In this document: piece after piece, positions 44,565 to 55,287 of the stretch
Numbering within the stretch: position 1 is the first letter of the stretch
How the letters are laid out: each line of letters begins with the position of its first letter
Origin: Ceratotherium simum simum
Lineage: Eukaryota; Chordata; Mammalia; Perissodactyla; Rhinocerotidae
Length of the DNA: 64,000 bases
NCBI RefSeq assembly: GCF_000283155.1
Contig: NW_004454283.1
Coordinates: forward strand, 1,903,779-1,967,778
Direction: 5' to 3'
The notes under the pieces: model-generated
Seen by the model: the letters and a program-made list of their open reading frames with translations, nothing else
What the model was told of the DNA's origin: nothing
Databases searched by the model: none
Translations under genes and position numbers: made by a program

Positions 44565-46310
44565 ATTTTTCCTGAAGAGAAAAATAATTCTACCAAACAA
44601 TATAACAGAAGATTCCAACAATGGAAAGGCATGTCTGGGTCTGGGACAGAATACTCAATATTGTAAAATTATTTAGTTTTCCCAAACTAATATATTGGGT
44701 TTTTTGCAATTCTAAATAAAATTACAAAGTGATTTTTCTTGGAAATTTGACAAAATGATTCTAAAATGGAAGTAGAAAATAGACATGTAAGAAGGCTGGC
44801 CTGGTGGTATAGTAGTTAAGTTCAGCACGCTCCACTTCAGCAGCCCAGGTTCGCAGGTTTGGATCCCAGGCGTGGACCTACACTACTCGTCAGCCATGCT
44901 GTGGCAGTAACCCACATATAAAATAGAGGAAGATTGGCACAGAATGTTAGCTCAGGGCTAATCTTCCTCACCAAAAAAAAAAGGAAAGAAAGAAAATAGA
45001 TATGGAAGGATAGTCAAGAAAATTTTGAAACAGAAGAGAAACTTACCCTAGCATGAGTTAAAGAATATTATAAAGCTGTACGAATTAAAATAGAATGTTA
45101 CTGAGACAGGATAAACAGACAGTCCAGTAGGAGAAAAGAGAGTGCAGAAATGGACAGAGTCTAAAAGGAAATTTGGTGTAAGAAAAAGTTAGCATTTCAA
45201 TCAGAAGACTCCAGATGGAATGACTGGAACAACTAGCTCAACACAGGGGGAAAAAACAAAATAAACGTGGCTCCCATATCACTCTTTACACCAAAATAAA
45301 TCCCAAATGGGTTAAAATTTTAAAGATTTTAAATAGACAAAGCCATAAACACACTACAAAAAAATCAGTGCATTTTTAAAATAATCTTGGGATGGGAAAA
45401 ACATTTCTAACTATATTGCAAAACCCAGAAAACAACAATAACAGAACTTTTAAAAATTCCATAAAGTTGAAAGACAAAGGGTGCCGGGGAGAATATTTGT
45501 AATGCATTATAGGAAAAAAGTTCATGTTTAATATCCTTTATATCTCAAACCTCAAATAAACCAATAATAAAATAAAGCAAACCTATAAAAGGAAAGTGGG
45601 CAAACAAATTGGACAAGAAAATTACAAAAGAATACAAATGGACAATAATTATATGAAAAGATGTTCAACTTTACTAACAATGAAAAGTGAAAATAAAAAC
45701 AGGATGACATTTCTTGCCTGACACAATAGTGCAGATGAAAAGACAGCAAAGGCTGGTGCTGGCGGAGATGCAGATAACAGCCCTCCCACATCCCGTGAGT
45801 GCAGGCCATGGAAAACCTCTGAGGGTAAAGTAGGTACACCTTTGCCCAAGATATCCCATTTCTAAGAATCTATCAGAAGAGGAAAATCATTAGAAGTTCA
45901 AAAAGTTGTATACACAAGGATATTCATTGCAGTATTTACAATTGCTAAGAAAAAAAACAAGACTGAAACAACCATCAGTGAAAAACAAAGTAAATTCTGC
46001 TACACCCTGTGTACCGTACCATGCAGACACCAAATGTTATGATCCATGTTTATTGACATGAAAAGCTGACTATAAATTGTCAAAGCATCAAACTAAGTTA
46101 CAGAAAAGAGCAGTGCGATTCCCTTTAGAAAACAGTGTGTGCATTTATCTAAATGAGCACATGAGATTGTTTTCTAGAACAAGGTTGTCAAAAGGGTTTT
46201 ATTGTCACTATTCTTTTGAGTACAGTGTGAATTAGTTCACCATGCTTCTATGAAATTTTCTGTAAACAATGTTTTCAAAAGAGAAAAAAGTTAAGAAAAA
46301 ATGGCAAGAA
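44565..46310 (+). mobile_element. Old L1 ORF2/3' region, plus strand
   Basis: Forward L1-like text: AATGATTCTAAAATGGAAGT near 44753, TTATAAAGCTGTACGAATTA near 45070, ACACCAAAATAAATCCCAAA-TGGG near 45288, and AAAATTACAAAAGAATACAA-ATGG near 45620. The RT C-terminal part and 3' region are present but full of stops. An ERE at 44792-44990 interrupts it. Confidence 0.65.
44792..44990 (+). mobile_element. ERE SINE, plus strand
   Basis: GGCTGGCCTGGTGGTATAGT head, GGTTTGGATCCCAGGC B-box, CCATGCTGTGGCAGTAACCC body, CTCAGGGCTAATCTTCCTCA tail. The flanks 44774-44791 and 44991-45008 share AGAAAATAGA-ATG with few differences, an aged TSD. Confidence 0.93.
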
Positions 46311-46326
46311 AAGCCAAGAATTTTTT

Positions 46327-46537
46327 TTTTTTAAAGATTTTATTTATTTTATTTTTTCCCCCCAAAGCCCCAGTAGATAGTTGCATGTCATAGCTGCACA
46401 CCCTTCTAGTTGCTGTATGTGGGACTCGGCCTCAGGATGGATGGAGAAGTGGTGCCTCGATGCGCACCCGGGATCCAAACCCGGGCCACCAGCATCGCAG
46501 CGCGCGCACTTAACCACCAAGCCACAGGGCCGGCCCC
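46327..46537 (-). mobile_element. ERE SINE, reverse
   Basis: The minus strand starts GGGGCCGGCCCTGTGG, with a B-box complement GGGATCCAAACCCGGG near 46469, a body near 46410 and an end in the CCAAAGCCCC and AAAGATTTTATTT segment. The TSD AAGCCAA[G/C]AATTTTTT is at 46311-46326 and 46538-46553. Many CpGs remain, so it is fairly young. Confidence 0.95.
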
Positions 46538-46553
46538 AAGCCAACAATTTTTT

Positions 46554-47230
46554 AAAGAATGTAATATAGGGGTATTTGCCCTTGCTGGTAACAAAGCATA
46601 CTCTAAAGAGATAACCATTAGAACAGAGTGGTACTGATATAGTGCAAGCAGAAATTTAAAAGGAAGAGAGTGAATAGGGAATCCAGATAGTGATCCCATT
46701 GCCGTGGCAGTTTAGTTTATGAGTAAGGGGACATTTCAGGCTAGTAGGAAAAGTATGAACGATTTAATAAAAGGTGGTGGAAAAAGTACTGCACCACATA
46801 GGAAAAACATGGATGCTTTCCTCTCACCACAATTGATTCCTGATGGATTAAAATTTAAATATAAAAAATAAAGACAAAAGAGTACTTAAAAAACACAACA
46901 GGAGAGTGTTTTATAATCTTTTGGTGTGTGTGTTGGGGATGGGATCTTCTAAGTACGTGAATCCCAGAGGCCCTAAAAAGAAAAGATTGATCAATTTGAT
47001 TATATAACAAATCTAAAGTTCTATATTAAAAAGTACCATAAACAAATTTAAAATACAAATCTCACACAAGGAAAAATACAGTGTTTATTATCATTATAAC
47101 AAAGTCCACCTAGAAAGATATAACCAAAACCATGATTATTTCTGGGTCATCTTTATTTTCTTCTTCATAATATTTTGTATTTCCTTAATTTTTATCATTC
47201 AATATAAGCTTTCATAAATAAACAAAAAAC
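46554..47230 (+). mobile_element. Old L1 ORF2 and 3' end, plus strand
   Basis: ATTGATTCCTGATGGATTAA, AGGCCCTAAAAAGAAAAGAT and TCAATTTGATTATATAACAA reflect the ORF2 C-terminal region of old L1. GATTATTTCTGGGTCATCTT and TATTTTGTATTTCCTTAATT match an old L1 3' end. Confidence 0.6.
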
Positions 47231-47369
47231 TCTTTGAAAAATTGAAACCAAATAAATTTGGAAGAAAATAAAATTACTCATAAAAATTTTTGAAATAGGG
47301 GATGGGGAGTAGGACTTTCTAAGCTTAGAGGTGAGAGAAGGAAAGAACGCCCTTTCCAGGCTTACACAT

Positions 47370-47470
47370 CCAATGGCACCCTTGAAATCTCCACTTGGGT
47401 GTCTCATAGACATCTCAAACTCAATCTGACCACAATGCAACTTCTTGGTGCTCACACATACAGAGGGTGT
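47370..47470 (+). mobile_element. Possible L2 coding fragment
   Basis: TCTCCACTTGGGTGTCTCAT and AGACATCTCAAACTCAATCT are reminiscent of forward L2 ORF2. It is short and tentative. Confidence 0.4.
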
Positions 47471-47546
47471 GAGAGATCTAGATGTCAGCTACCAAAACAT
47501 GACGTCAACATAGAACTTTTAAAATGAATAAATCAAGAAATAACAG

Positions 47547-47876
47547 AGGCCGGCCCCGTGGCTTAGTGGTTAAGTGTGTGCACTCCACTACCGGTGGCCC
47601 GGGTTCAGATCCCGGGCGTGCACCGACGCACCGCTTGTCCAGCCATGCTGAGGCGGTGTCCCACATACAGCAACCAGAAGGATGTGCAGCTATGACGTAC
47701 AACCATCTACTGGGGCTTCAGGGAGAAAAAGGGGAAAAAAGGAGGAGGATTGGCAATAGATGTTAGCTCAGAGCCGGTCTTCCAGCAAAAAGAGGAGGAT
47801 TGGCATGGATGTTAGCTCAGGGCTGATCTTCCTCACACACGTGCACACACACACACAAAGCTTTATTAAAAAAAAA
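47547..47876 (+). mobile_element. Long ERE SINE, plus strand
   Basis: Full-length copy with the perfect 12-bp TSD AAGAAATAACAG (47535-47546 and 47877-47888). Head GGCCGGCCCCGTGGCTTAGT, B-box GGGTTCAGATCCCGGG, then the CACATACAGCAACCAG and CATCTACTGGGGCTTCAGGG segments, two GGAGGATTGGCA tail modules, an AC-rich run and a poly(A). CpGs are well kept. Confidence 0.96.
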
Positions 47877-47888
47877 AAGAAATAACAG

Positions 47889-48369
47889 GATGTGCTATTT
47901 TTCACTAAAAGCCTGCCATCAGTGGGAAGGGAAAAAGGGGCAAGGGAAGTACATGCCCCTTCCTCCTTGAGGACAGCACCCAGAAGTTGCCCACACCACT
48001 TCCTCTCATATGCCATTGGTCACATGGCCATACATAGATGCAAGGAAGGCTGGGAGATGTTGTCTTTATTCTAGGAAGTTATGTGCATAACTGATATTAC
48101 TATGCAAGTAAGAGAGAATGGATATTGAAGGACCAGCTTTCTTTACCACAGTTACAACACAGCATGCAGTGCATAATCTTTGTATAAAATACACCCTCCA
48201 CACTCACACATGCATGCACCTTGATGATTGAGAGGACACTTACAAAAATATTGGGACTTTGGGTGAGTTTTACTCACTTCCTTGAACCTTTCTGCATTAA
48301 TTTTTTATAATGGATGTATTTTTCAGTATAGGTTTTTTTTCTACAATGAATGATATAAATTAAATCTAA
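47889..48369. other. Old interspersed repeat-like block plus unique DNA
   Basis: 47990-48165 (TTCCTCTCATATGCCATTGG, TCACATGGCCATACATAGAT, GCAAGGAAGGCTGGGAGATG, GAGAGAATGGATATTG) follows the order of an ancient mammalian repeat I know but cannot name. The rest is unassigned. Confidence 0.4.
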
Positions 48370-48378
48370 GGTCAGAGA

Positions 48379-48785
48379 GCCAGCCCTGGTGGTCTAGTGA
48401 TTAAGATTTGGTGCTCTCACCACACGGCTCGGGTTCTTTTCCCAGTCAGGGAATCATACCACCCATCTGTCGGTTACACTGTGGCGGCTGTGTGTTGCTG
48501 TGATGCTGAAAGCTATGTCACCGGGATTTCAAATACCAGCAGGGTCACCCATTGTGGACAGGTTTCAGCAGAGCTTCCAGACAAAGACAGACCAGGAAGA
48601 AGGACCTGGCCACCCACTTTCGAAAAAATTGGCCATGAAAACCCTATGAATAGCAGCACAGCATTGTCTGAGAGAGTGCTGGAAGATGAGAGGATGGCAC
48701 AAACAGATGGGGCAGGATTCTTCTCTGCTGTACACAGGGTCACTAGGAGTCGGAATCGACTCGACGGCACTAACAACAACAACAG
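48379..48785 (+). mobile_element. Composite SINE: tRNA-like head with RTE-type tail
   Basis: Head GCCAGCCCTGGTGGTCTAGT with B-box-like GGGTTCTTTTCCCAG; middle GTCACCGGGATTTCAAATAC and GGAAGAAGGACCTGGCCACC; end AGTCGGAATCGACTCGACGG followed by an ACA-rich tail rather than poly(A). That ending is known from RTE (BovB-related)-mobilised SINEs of other mammals. The TSD GGTCAGAGA occurs at 48370-48378 and 48786-48794. The 172-codon frame at 48397-48915 runs through the SINE and is not a gene. Confidence 0.88.
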
Positions 48786-48794
48786 GGTCAGAGA

Positions 48795-49695
48795 CTTCTT
48801 GATAAAAGACGTAACCAGGTGTCACAGGTCAGCTTCCCAGGAAACAGTCATTGAGACTCTAAGATGTGTATGCAGGAGGCCTATTAGGGAGTGCACCTGG
48901 GATCAAACCCTCTAAGTGGGGAAGGAAGAAGGACTGGGCAGAGAGAAGTTGGGCTGCTATGCAGTTGCAACCTCGGCCTTGGCTGACTCCACAGGGGCTC
49001 TGGGTCTAGGATGGCCCTTCAGAGTTATCCCAAATTGAGGGCCTTTGTATCCCCTCAAAGATCAGTCATTTGATGCAGATTGCCTCCAGGGAGGGCACGA
49101 AACTTTGGGGCCAGAGCAATTCCAGGAAGGGACTGAGCTATGAGCTCTCAGCAGCTAACACTCAGACGGTGGAATGAATTGGTGGAATATATCTCCATGC
49201 TGAAGTGGGTATCTGGGTGGTGTGCCATGGTATCCACTACACCAGGGAGAGACACAAAGTATGGCCTGGAGACAGAAGACAGAAGGAAAGGAAAATCAGA
49301 AATATAATTTTACACATACTATATGCCATGTGTTTGTCACTGTGCATGTTATCTTCTTCAATTCAATAGTCTTTCAAGCTGAGTACTTAATTTCACCATT
49401 TTTATATGTAAGGAAAGTGAAATTCAATGTGCAATATTGTGATTTATAAGAAATCATCTATTATAATGATCATATATTATAATTCAGATGACCAAAATAT
49501 ATTTCTCATGTATAGTTGGTCTTCATTCACAGTTTCTTGCTCACAGCTCCCAAAATTCTTGGATTTTCCTGAGCAAGAAGAGCAATGGGAGCCTCTTTTG
49601 TTATAATATTTGGTCTCTGGTCCTCTGTTCCTGAAAATGCTTCGGAGCCATAAAGCCAAAACAAAAAAAATTCACAACAAGCCCTTTTCCCATCA
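48795..49695. other. Repeat-like and unassigned DNA
   Basis: 48815-49250 begins GTGTCACAGGTCAGCTTCCC and includes AGGAGGCCTATTAGGGAGTG, resembling an old LTR-type repeat that I cannot name. 49400-49695 is AT-rich and unassigned. Confidence 0.35.
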
Positions 49696-49699
49696 CAAC

Positions 49700-50500
49700 T
49701 GAGTTTATGCTAATGAGGTGACTTTTGCAAAGCCGCTAAGGATGAGGGCTTGTTGCCAGAAGAACCAGCCATGAATAGAGGGTTGGAACTTTCAGTCCCA
49801 GCCCCTGATTTCCAGGAGGGGAGAGGGGCTGGAGGTTGAATCAATCACCAATGGCCAATGAGTTACTCAATCACACCTGTGTAATGAAGCCTCCATAAAA
49901 ACCCAAAAGGATGGGGTTGAGAGAGCTTCCAGGTTGGGGAAACAGAATGTTTCCATGTGCCACTGTGTCAGGCCCCAAACTCCAGGAGGACAGAACCTCC
50001 TTTGTCGGGGACTTCACCCTGTGTATCTCTTCATCTGGCTGTTGATTCCTACCCTTTAATATCCTTTGAAATAAATCAGTAATCTGGTGATTAAATGGGT
50101 CTTCCTGAGTTCTGTGAGCCATTCTAGCAAATTAATCTAACCCATGGAGTGGGTTGTGGGAACCTCTGATTTATAGCCAGTCAGTCAGAAGTGCAGGTAA
50201 CAAGCTGGACTTGCAACTGGCATCCTGAGTTGGAGGGGGTCATTGGAACCTCCGATTTGTAGCTCGTCTGTCAGAAACGCAGGTAACCTGAGCTTGCAGT
50301 TGGCATCTGAAGTGCAGGGTGGTCTTGTGGGACTGAGCCCTTTACCCATGGAATCTGATTCTATCTCCAGGTAGCCAGTATTAGAATTGAGTTGAAGTCT
50401 TGGACACTCTGCTGGTGTCCAAGAACTGCTAGTTGGTGTGGGGAAGCCTCTACATACATGCACTGGAATTGGGTCCAGGAATCCTTTTAAATGTTATTAG
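49700..50500 (+). mobile_element. ERV LTR with internal tandem duplication
   Basis: Forward LTR layout. A CCAAT-type region lies at 49845-49880, CCATAAAAACCCAAAAGGAT is TATA-like at about 49895, GAGAGAGCTTCCAGGTTGGG marks the R region, GAAATAAATCAGTAATCTGG holds the AATAAA poly(A) signal at about 50069, and a U5 follows. An approximately 86-bp segment beginning GGAACCTC is duplicated (50159-50244 and 50245-50330). The family name is not recalled with confidence. Confidence 0.6.
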
Positions 50501-50504
50501 GGAA

Positions 50505-50605
50505 ACTTGTCCAGGAAGAGGCAGTAGGTAAATAACAGAACCAGGGTTCAAACCCAGACGGGGATATCTTATTCCAAAACCTCTTTCTACCTGCAACATT
50601 AAGTC
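50505..50605 (+). mobile_element. MIR SINE fragment, plus strand
   Basis: GGAAACTTGTCCAGGAAGAG, AGAACCAGGGTTCAAACCCA and AACCTCTTTCTACC is the 3' half of MIR. Confidence 0.7.
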
Positions 50606-50639
50606 ATGAAAATTGAGATCTTTGCATTGACTAGGATGA

Positions 50640-51455
50640 AAATTGCTGAAGGCATCAAAAAAGACTTTTTAAACCATGTTGGCAACAAGAACAAAGGAGG
50701 GAAAGTTCTGTTATAAGGAAAAGGTAGTGCAAACAGATTACTAATATTTTCTTCAATAAAATTTTTTTCAAATCTTCCTCAGGAAAGAGAATGGCCTTAA
50801 ACTAAACCTATGTATGGCCAAGTGCATAACTAGAGTCGAAGCAGGAGAAAATGTTCGACAGCCCCAAATTGAATGACTTTACAAAATAACTGGCCTGAAC
50901 TTTTCAAAAATGTCAAGGTCATGAAAGGCAAAGGAAAGCTGAGGAAATGTTCCAGATTAAAGGGGACTGAAAAGACATGACAAGTAAATGCAATGAATGA
51001 TCCTGGATTGGGGAAAGTTTTATAAAGGACAATATTAGGACTTAACGCAGAATTTTAATTTGGATTGTAGGTATGATAGTTTTGTTATTGATGTTAAATT
51101 TCCTGATTTTGATAATTATACCATGGATATGTAAAATAATATTCTTGTTCTTAGGGTTGCATGAGTGTTTAGGGGTAAAAGGTCACGATATCTGGAGTTT
51201 ATTCTCAAATATTCAGAAAACAATAAAATTACAAATGAAATAAAAAATAAAATTACATATGTATAGTGTATATTTATATACTCATATCAAGATACATGTA
51301 TGTCTCAAGATATACGTAGATCTCGAGAGAGAGAGAAAGTAAATATGGAAAAAGTTAGTAATTGGTGAACCTAGGTGAAAGGTATATGAGAGTTAATTGT
51401 AATATTCCTGCAACTATTTTATATGTTTGAAATTCTTTCAAAATAAAAGGAGAAA
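50640..51455 (+). mobile_element. Old L1ME-like 3' end, plus strand
   Basis: GACATGACAAGTAAATGCAA, TGATCCTGGATTGGGGAAAG, TATAATTCTTGTTCTTAGGG-like text at 51140, a GAGAGAGAGAAAG stretch, GGTGAACCTAGGTGAAAGGT and TTTCAAAATAAAAGG form the characteristic last 0.8 kb of an old LINE, ending at about 51450. Confidence 0.7.
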
Positions 51456-51579
51456 GAGAAATATCCCGAAAATAGGAGAGCCAATAGGATGGGAGCATCC
51501 AGCCACACCAAAGGAATTCAGATCTGATAACACAGTTCATGACAGTCAAATGTTGCAAATGATAAAAAGTGGATTACAA

Positions 51580-52500
51580 TCATTATAGATTGGTTAATTT
51601 GAAATTGATCCTTGGAAAAATTCTGGAATGTATTTTCAAATGAATGGATTATAAGCCCTTAGATTGTGAGGATCTCTAGCGGTCACTATGAACTCCCTCC
51701 AAAAAACAAATAAATTTTTTTAGGTCAAACTAACCTTATTTTCTTTTCTAAAATCATTTAAAGACACGATCATCAGTACAGTGTATCTTGATTTTGGCAA
51801 AATTTTTGACTAAGTTGTCCATAACATCCTCATGGATAAAATGACAATACAACACTTGAGGGTGTTTTTACAGCGAACTTAACAGCACCACTCAGAAAAT
51901 GGATTGACTCTATTGGGGATGGTGGGGTGTTTTAGTTTCCTAGGGCTGCTGTCACAAAGTGCCATGGGTTGGGTGGCTTAAACAACAGTTATTTCTTGTC
52001 TCTCAGTTCAGGGGGCTGAAAGTCTGAGATTAAGGTGTTGGCAGGCTTGATTCCTTCTGAGGGCTGTGAAGGAAGGGTCTGTTTCAGGCCTCTCTCCTTG
52101 GCTTGTAGATGGCCGTCTTCACGTTCACATGGCATTCTCCCTGTATGCAAGTCCCTGTATGAAAGTCTCCAAATTTCCCCTTTTTATAAGGTCATCAGTC
52201 CTATTGGATTAGGGCCCACCAAATAACCTCATTTTCACTTGGTTACCTCTATACAGATCCTATCTCAAATAGGGTCACATTCTGACTTGCTGGGAGTTAG
52301 GACTACAACATATGAATCTGGGGGACACAATTCAACCCATAATAGTGGTGGTAGGGGGAGATCTGTAGTAGAGTGCCACAAAGACTTCCTCTGTTAAACT
52401 CCATCAAGAGGAGACAATAGAAGACCCACTTATCACATTTGGGGACTATCTAAAGATGCAAAGGGAAAATAATCAGTAGGATGATGGGACAGCTGGCATA
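51580..52500 (+). pseudogene. L3/CR1 LINE reverse-transcriptase fragment, split by an LTR
   Basis: 51775-51850 translates approximately to a YLDFGKIFD-type motif followed by VHNILMDKM. This is the CR1/L3 reverse-transcriptase pattern in which the F-x-D-F-S-K-A-F-D block precedes a downstream VPQGS block. The latter is visible after the interruption at about 52358-52385 (GTAGAGTGCCACAAAGACTT). A reverse MaLR LTR (51928-52343) separates the blocks. The element is an extinct mammalian LINE. Confidence 0.6.
51928..52343 (-). mobile_element. Solo MaLR LTR (MLT1-like), reverse
   Basis: Starts TGTTTTAGTTTCCTAGGGCT; it shares GGGTGGCTTAAACAACAG, CTCTCTCCTTGGCTTG, TTAGGGCCCACC and AGTTAGGACTACAACATATG with the copy at 1299-1706. 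It ends at about CAACCCATAATA. The 5-bp TSD cannot be read exactly because the flank is G-rich. It is collinearly inserted in an L3/CR1 LINE. Confidence 0.85.
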
Positions 52501-52554
52501 AGAGATATAGAATTAGAGGGAGAGGGTTCCCTGGCCAGCTCCCTCACGTGCTCA

Positions 52555-52685
52555 CTGTATGACACTGTCATTCACCATTTGCCATCCTGAGATTCAGCAT
52601 GCTCCTGGGTGACGTGAGGATTAAATGAGAAAATGAGCTACACGCATTATGCAAACTGCAAGCCCCACGTAACCCACTCATCACA
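52555..52685 (-). mobile_element. MIR SINE fragment, minus strand
   Basis: CATTCACCATTTGCCATCCT, GTGACGTGAGGATTAAATGA, GAAAATGAGCTACACGCATT match the reverse MIR 5' part. Confidence 0.55.
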
Positions 52686-52689
52686 GGCA

Positions 52690-53284
52690 CCACCACCTGC
52701 TGGGAGACAATCAGAGCTCCAGCAGCACAAGCACTGAGCGGGAGTGATGAAGACAGCATCCACATTCATGAACGAGACCCGTCTGTCATTTCTTTTACAG
52801 CTGTCTTTATCAGGTTTGGGAGACGGGGATCTACTCATTTACAAATCTAATTGTGTGCTAATTTATAAAACATATTTAGGAGATTTCCATCTATTTCCTA
52901 TTCTTTGGAAGAGTTGAAACATTCAGACCTTTAAGAGATTTTCCACAGCTTTGATCTAGCTACCTTCTTCTCACACCAATTGCATCTCATCCCCCGGATC
53001 AACCAAAAGGGTCATCACAAAGCCCCTTTATTTCTTTCAATCTCACACTTCCTTACAAGAAAAGAGTCGATTTCTCTGCACCCTAGTAAAGACTGCTGGT
53101 GTTTCTGCCTCCGTGTTGGTTTCCATTCCTTCCTACTTCTCCAGCCTTGATCCCACAATCTTCTCTCCTCTCTAAGGTTTGGGATCACCCCTTTACAAGG
53201 GTGTCTTGGTTTTTGCATTTATACAGACTTGAAGCTTCTATTTTAACATGTCCTTAACTCACCGTGAGGTCCTCTTTGGCCCAA
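52690..53284. other. Unique sequence
   Basis: Nothing recognisable; no coding frame above about 67 codons. Confidence 0.4.
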
Positions 53285-53560
53285 TCAGTGTTTCCCAGGT
53301 GTGTCCCACAGGGTCTTAGTATGCATCACACCCCGACTCATATCCACATCATAAATCCAGAGGTCCCAAAGTCAAGAATGTTTAGGAAATGCTTTGTCTC
53401 TTTACTGCAGGATTCATCAGCACCTTTAATACCGCATTTTGACTCTCCAAAAGGGGTATGGAACACAGCATTTCCCAAACTCTTCTAAATTAGAACTCCA
53501 TATCCCAGAACATCTTGAGGGACTAATATCTTGCTTTCACAAATGCTGGTCTACACCCAG
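53285..53560. mobile_element. Probable hAT MITE (MER58-like)
   Basis: CAGTGTTTCCCAGGTGTG at the left, ATGGAACACAGCATTTCCCA-AACT in the middle and TTCACAAATGCTGG at the right fit a Charlie-type MITE. Ends are worn. Confidence 0.4.
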
Positions 53561-53564
53561 TGTC

Positions 53565-53975
53565 TCCGCTTCTTGTCTGTGACAGAGATGGCTAACTGTC
53601 CACCAAAATCCGTTTTCCCTTCTTCTTGGACACAGAGTGAGACGACACTTCCCAACCTTCCTTGCAGCTAGGTGTGACCATGTGGCCTTGTTGTTTCCAG
53701 TGGGAAGTGAGCAGGCATGAGATCTGCCTCTCCCAAGCCTGACCCACACAAACCTCCTATGCAGTGTTTCCCACACTCTTTCCCTTCTGGCTGACTAAGA
53801 GATTGACACCCAAGGGCCTTGGCAGAGCCATCATCATCCAGGGTCTCCAAACAGCTAAGTCAAGGAAGAAAGCTACCTTGATGATCTGAATACCAGCCTA
53901 GGGCTGTTGCATAAGCAAAAGGTACACCTTTATGATGTAAAGCCATGAAATGTTTAGGATTGTTATTACTGCAGC
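53565..53975 (+). mobile_element. MLT1-type LTR, plus strand
   Basis: CCCAACCTTCCTTGCAGCTA, GGTGTGACCATGTGGCCTTG, CCAAGCCTGACCCACACAAA, CAAGGGCCTTGGCAGAGCCA and CATGAAATGTTTAGGATTGT run in the order of ancient MaLR LTRs. Confidence 0.55.
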
Positions 53976-53979
53976 CTAA

Positions 53980-54470
53980 CTCTTACACTGCCCATTTTCT
54001 TCTTCACTCCTTGTAATTTAGCCTCTGCTCCTCATCTTGCCACTGAGATGGCCCATGAACACTGTCAGTGACATTTTAGCCAAATCCCGAGGTCTCGTCT
54101 CAGTTTTTAACTTCTTCACATAATCTGACCTTCTTCACCACCATTTCCTTCTCACTGGATATCTGCAACAATGTTCTATCTGTTTCTGTTGCTTTTATGC
54201 CACGGAATATTCTTTTTATCTTTATTGTCTTCTCTTCCTTCAATTCTATCTCCAGCTTTGGACATGCCTTCAATCACTGTCTTTGGTCTCCTTGCTTCTC
54301 TCTCTAACATAGTTTCATCTCTGATCTCATGGCTTCTACGATCTCATCCATGGAGTCATTCAGGGACCTAGGCTTTTGGCAGCTCATCCAACCGACATAT
54401 ATCTCTCTGACCTTACACCTGTGCCCAGGTGTTTCTATGGGATTTCCTTATTTCTTTATTTCCAAGTTAC
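53980..54470 (+). mobile_element. Possible L2 ORF2 fragment, plus strand
   Basis: Pyrimidine-rich forward text with CATCCAACCGACATATATCT and GATCTCATCCATGG resembles the L2 coding region; uncertain. Confidence 0.35.
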
Positions 54471-54494
54471 TATGGGATTTCTTCACTTAGAATC

Positions 54495-54955
54495 ACAGAC
54501 CATAGAGTAGAAGTAACCACAGAGATAAGTCCATTGGAATCCCCCTGAAGGTCCCTCATGTCCTTCAGGCCACCTCCTCGGAGAGGCCATCTCTGTTTGC
54601 CTTATATAAGGTATCAACCCTCTCCACCCCTTTTTATCCCTTATCCTGCTTTATTTTTCTTCACAGCACATATCACTACCTGGAAATATCTTCTAATATT
54701 GTTTGTCATCTGTCACTGCCACCAGAATGTAAGCTCCATAAGGCAGGGGATCTCTTGGTGCTGTATAATTATTCTGAGTGCCTAGGACAGTGCCTGACAC
54801 ATAGCAGGTATTCAACAATTCTCTGCTGAAGGAGCTAAGACCCAATGGTTCATCTGCTCCAAGACGTACAGTTAGTGGTAGAGTTCAGACTCACGTCAGG
54901 TCTTCTGACCCCTTACCCCAGGCTCTTTCCACTGCCTGATAATCTTAAATCCTTG
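54495..54955 (+). mobile_element. Old SINE-like element split by an L2
   Basis: 54495-54550 (AATCACAGACCATAGAGTAG) and 54835-54955 (GTGGTAGAGTTCAGACTCAC, GTCAGGTCTTCTGACCCC, TTTCCACTGCCTGATAATCT) look like the two halves of one MIR-class or CR1-tailed SINE. The L2 3' end at 54553-54832 lies between them. Confidence 0.45.
54553..54832 (+). mobile_element. L2 (L2a-like) 3' end, plus strand
   Basis: CCTCCTCGGAGAGGCCATCT, CCTGCTTTATTTTTCTTCAC, AGAATGTAAGCTCCATAAGG and AGGACAGTGCCTGACACATA form a good L2a 3' terminus, ending near TTCTCTGCTGAAGGA. Confidence 0.85.
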
Positions 54956-54959
54956 GTTC

Positions 54960-55180
54960 AAGAATGCTAAGCCTGTAGTTGTCTTTGACTGTTCACCCTC
55001 TTCTCTCCTCTCGATCTAATCTGTCTGATGTCTTATTTCTCCCTTTAAAATCTCTCTTTGCCCATCTTTGCCTCTATTCCAACACTTCACCTTAGACTTT
55101 CAAAATACGTTTTTGTTAATCTTCCTGCTTCCATTCTCAGTCTCAAACAAAGCATCTTGGTGACTTTAAGTATTACGTTC
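54960..55180 (+). mobile_element. Possible L2 ORF2 fragment
   Basis: AGTTGTCTTTGACTGTTCAC and TCGATCTAATCTGTCTGATG, then a pyrimidine-rich stretch, resemble forward L2 coding text; weak. Confidence 0.35.
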
Positions 55181-55287
55181 ATAGAATATTTCTAGAAGGA
55201 GATCCAAGAAACTGATGATAGTTCCTCTGGAGATGAGGGACAGGGAGTTTGAGGATTTGGGGTACACTTTTAATTGTATATACTTTT

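Noticed and set aside
47560..47620. tRNA gene suggested by A- and B-box-like elements
   Set aside because: The boxes belong to an ERE SINE; no cloverleaf or CCA-end context.
48397..48915. 172-codon plus-strand open frame
   Set aside because: It lies mainly in the composite SINE at 48379-48785 and simply follows the SINE sequence; no domain or coding signal.
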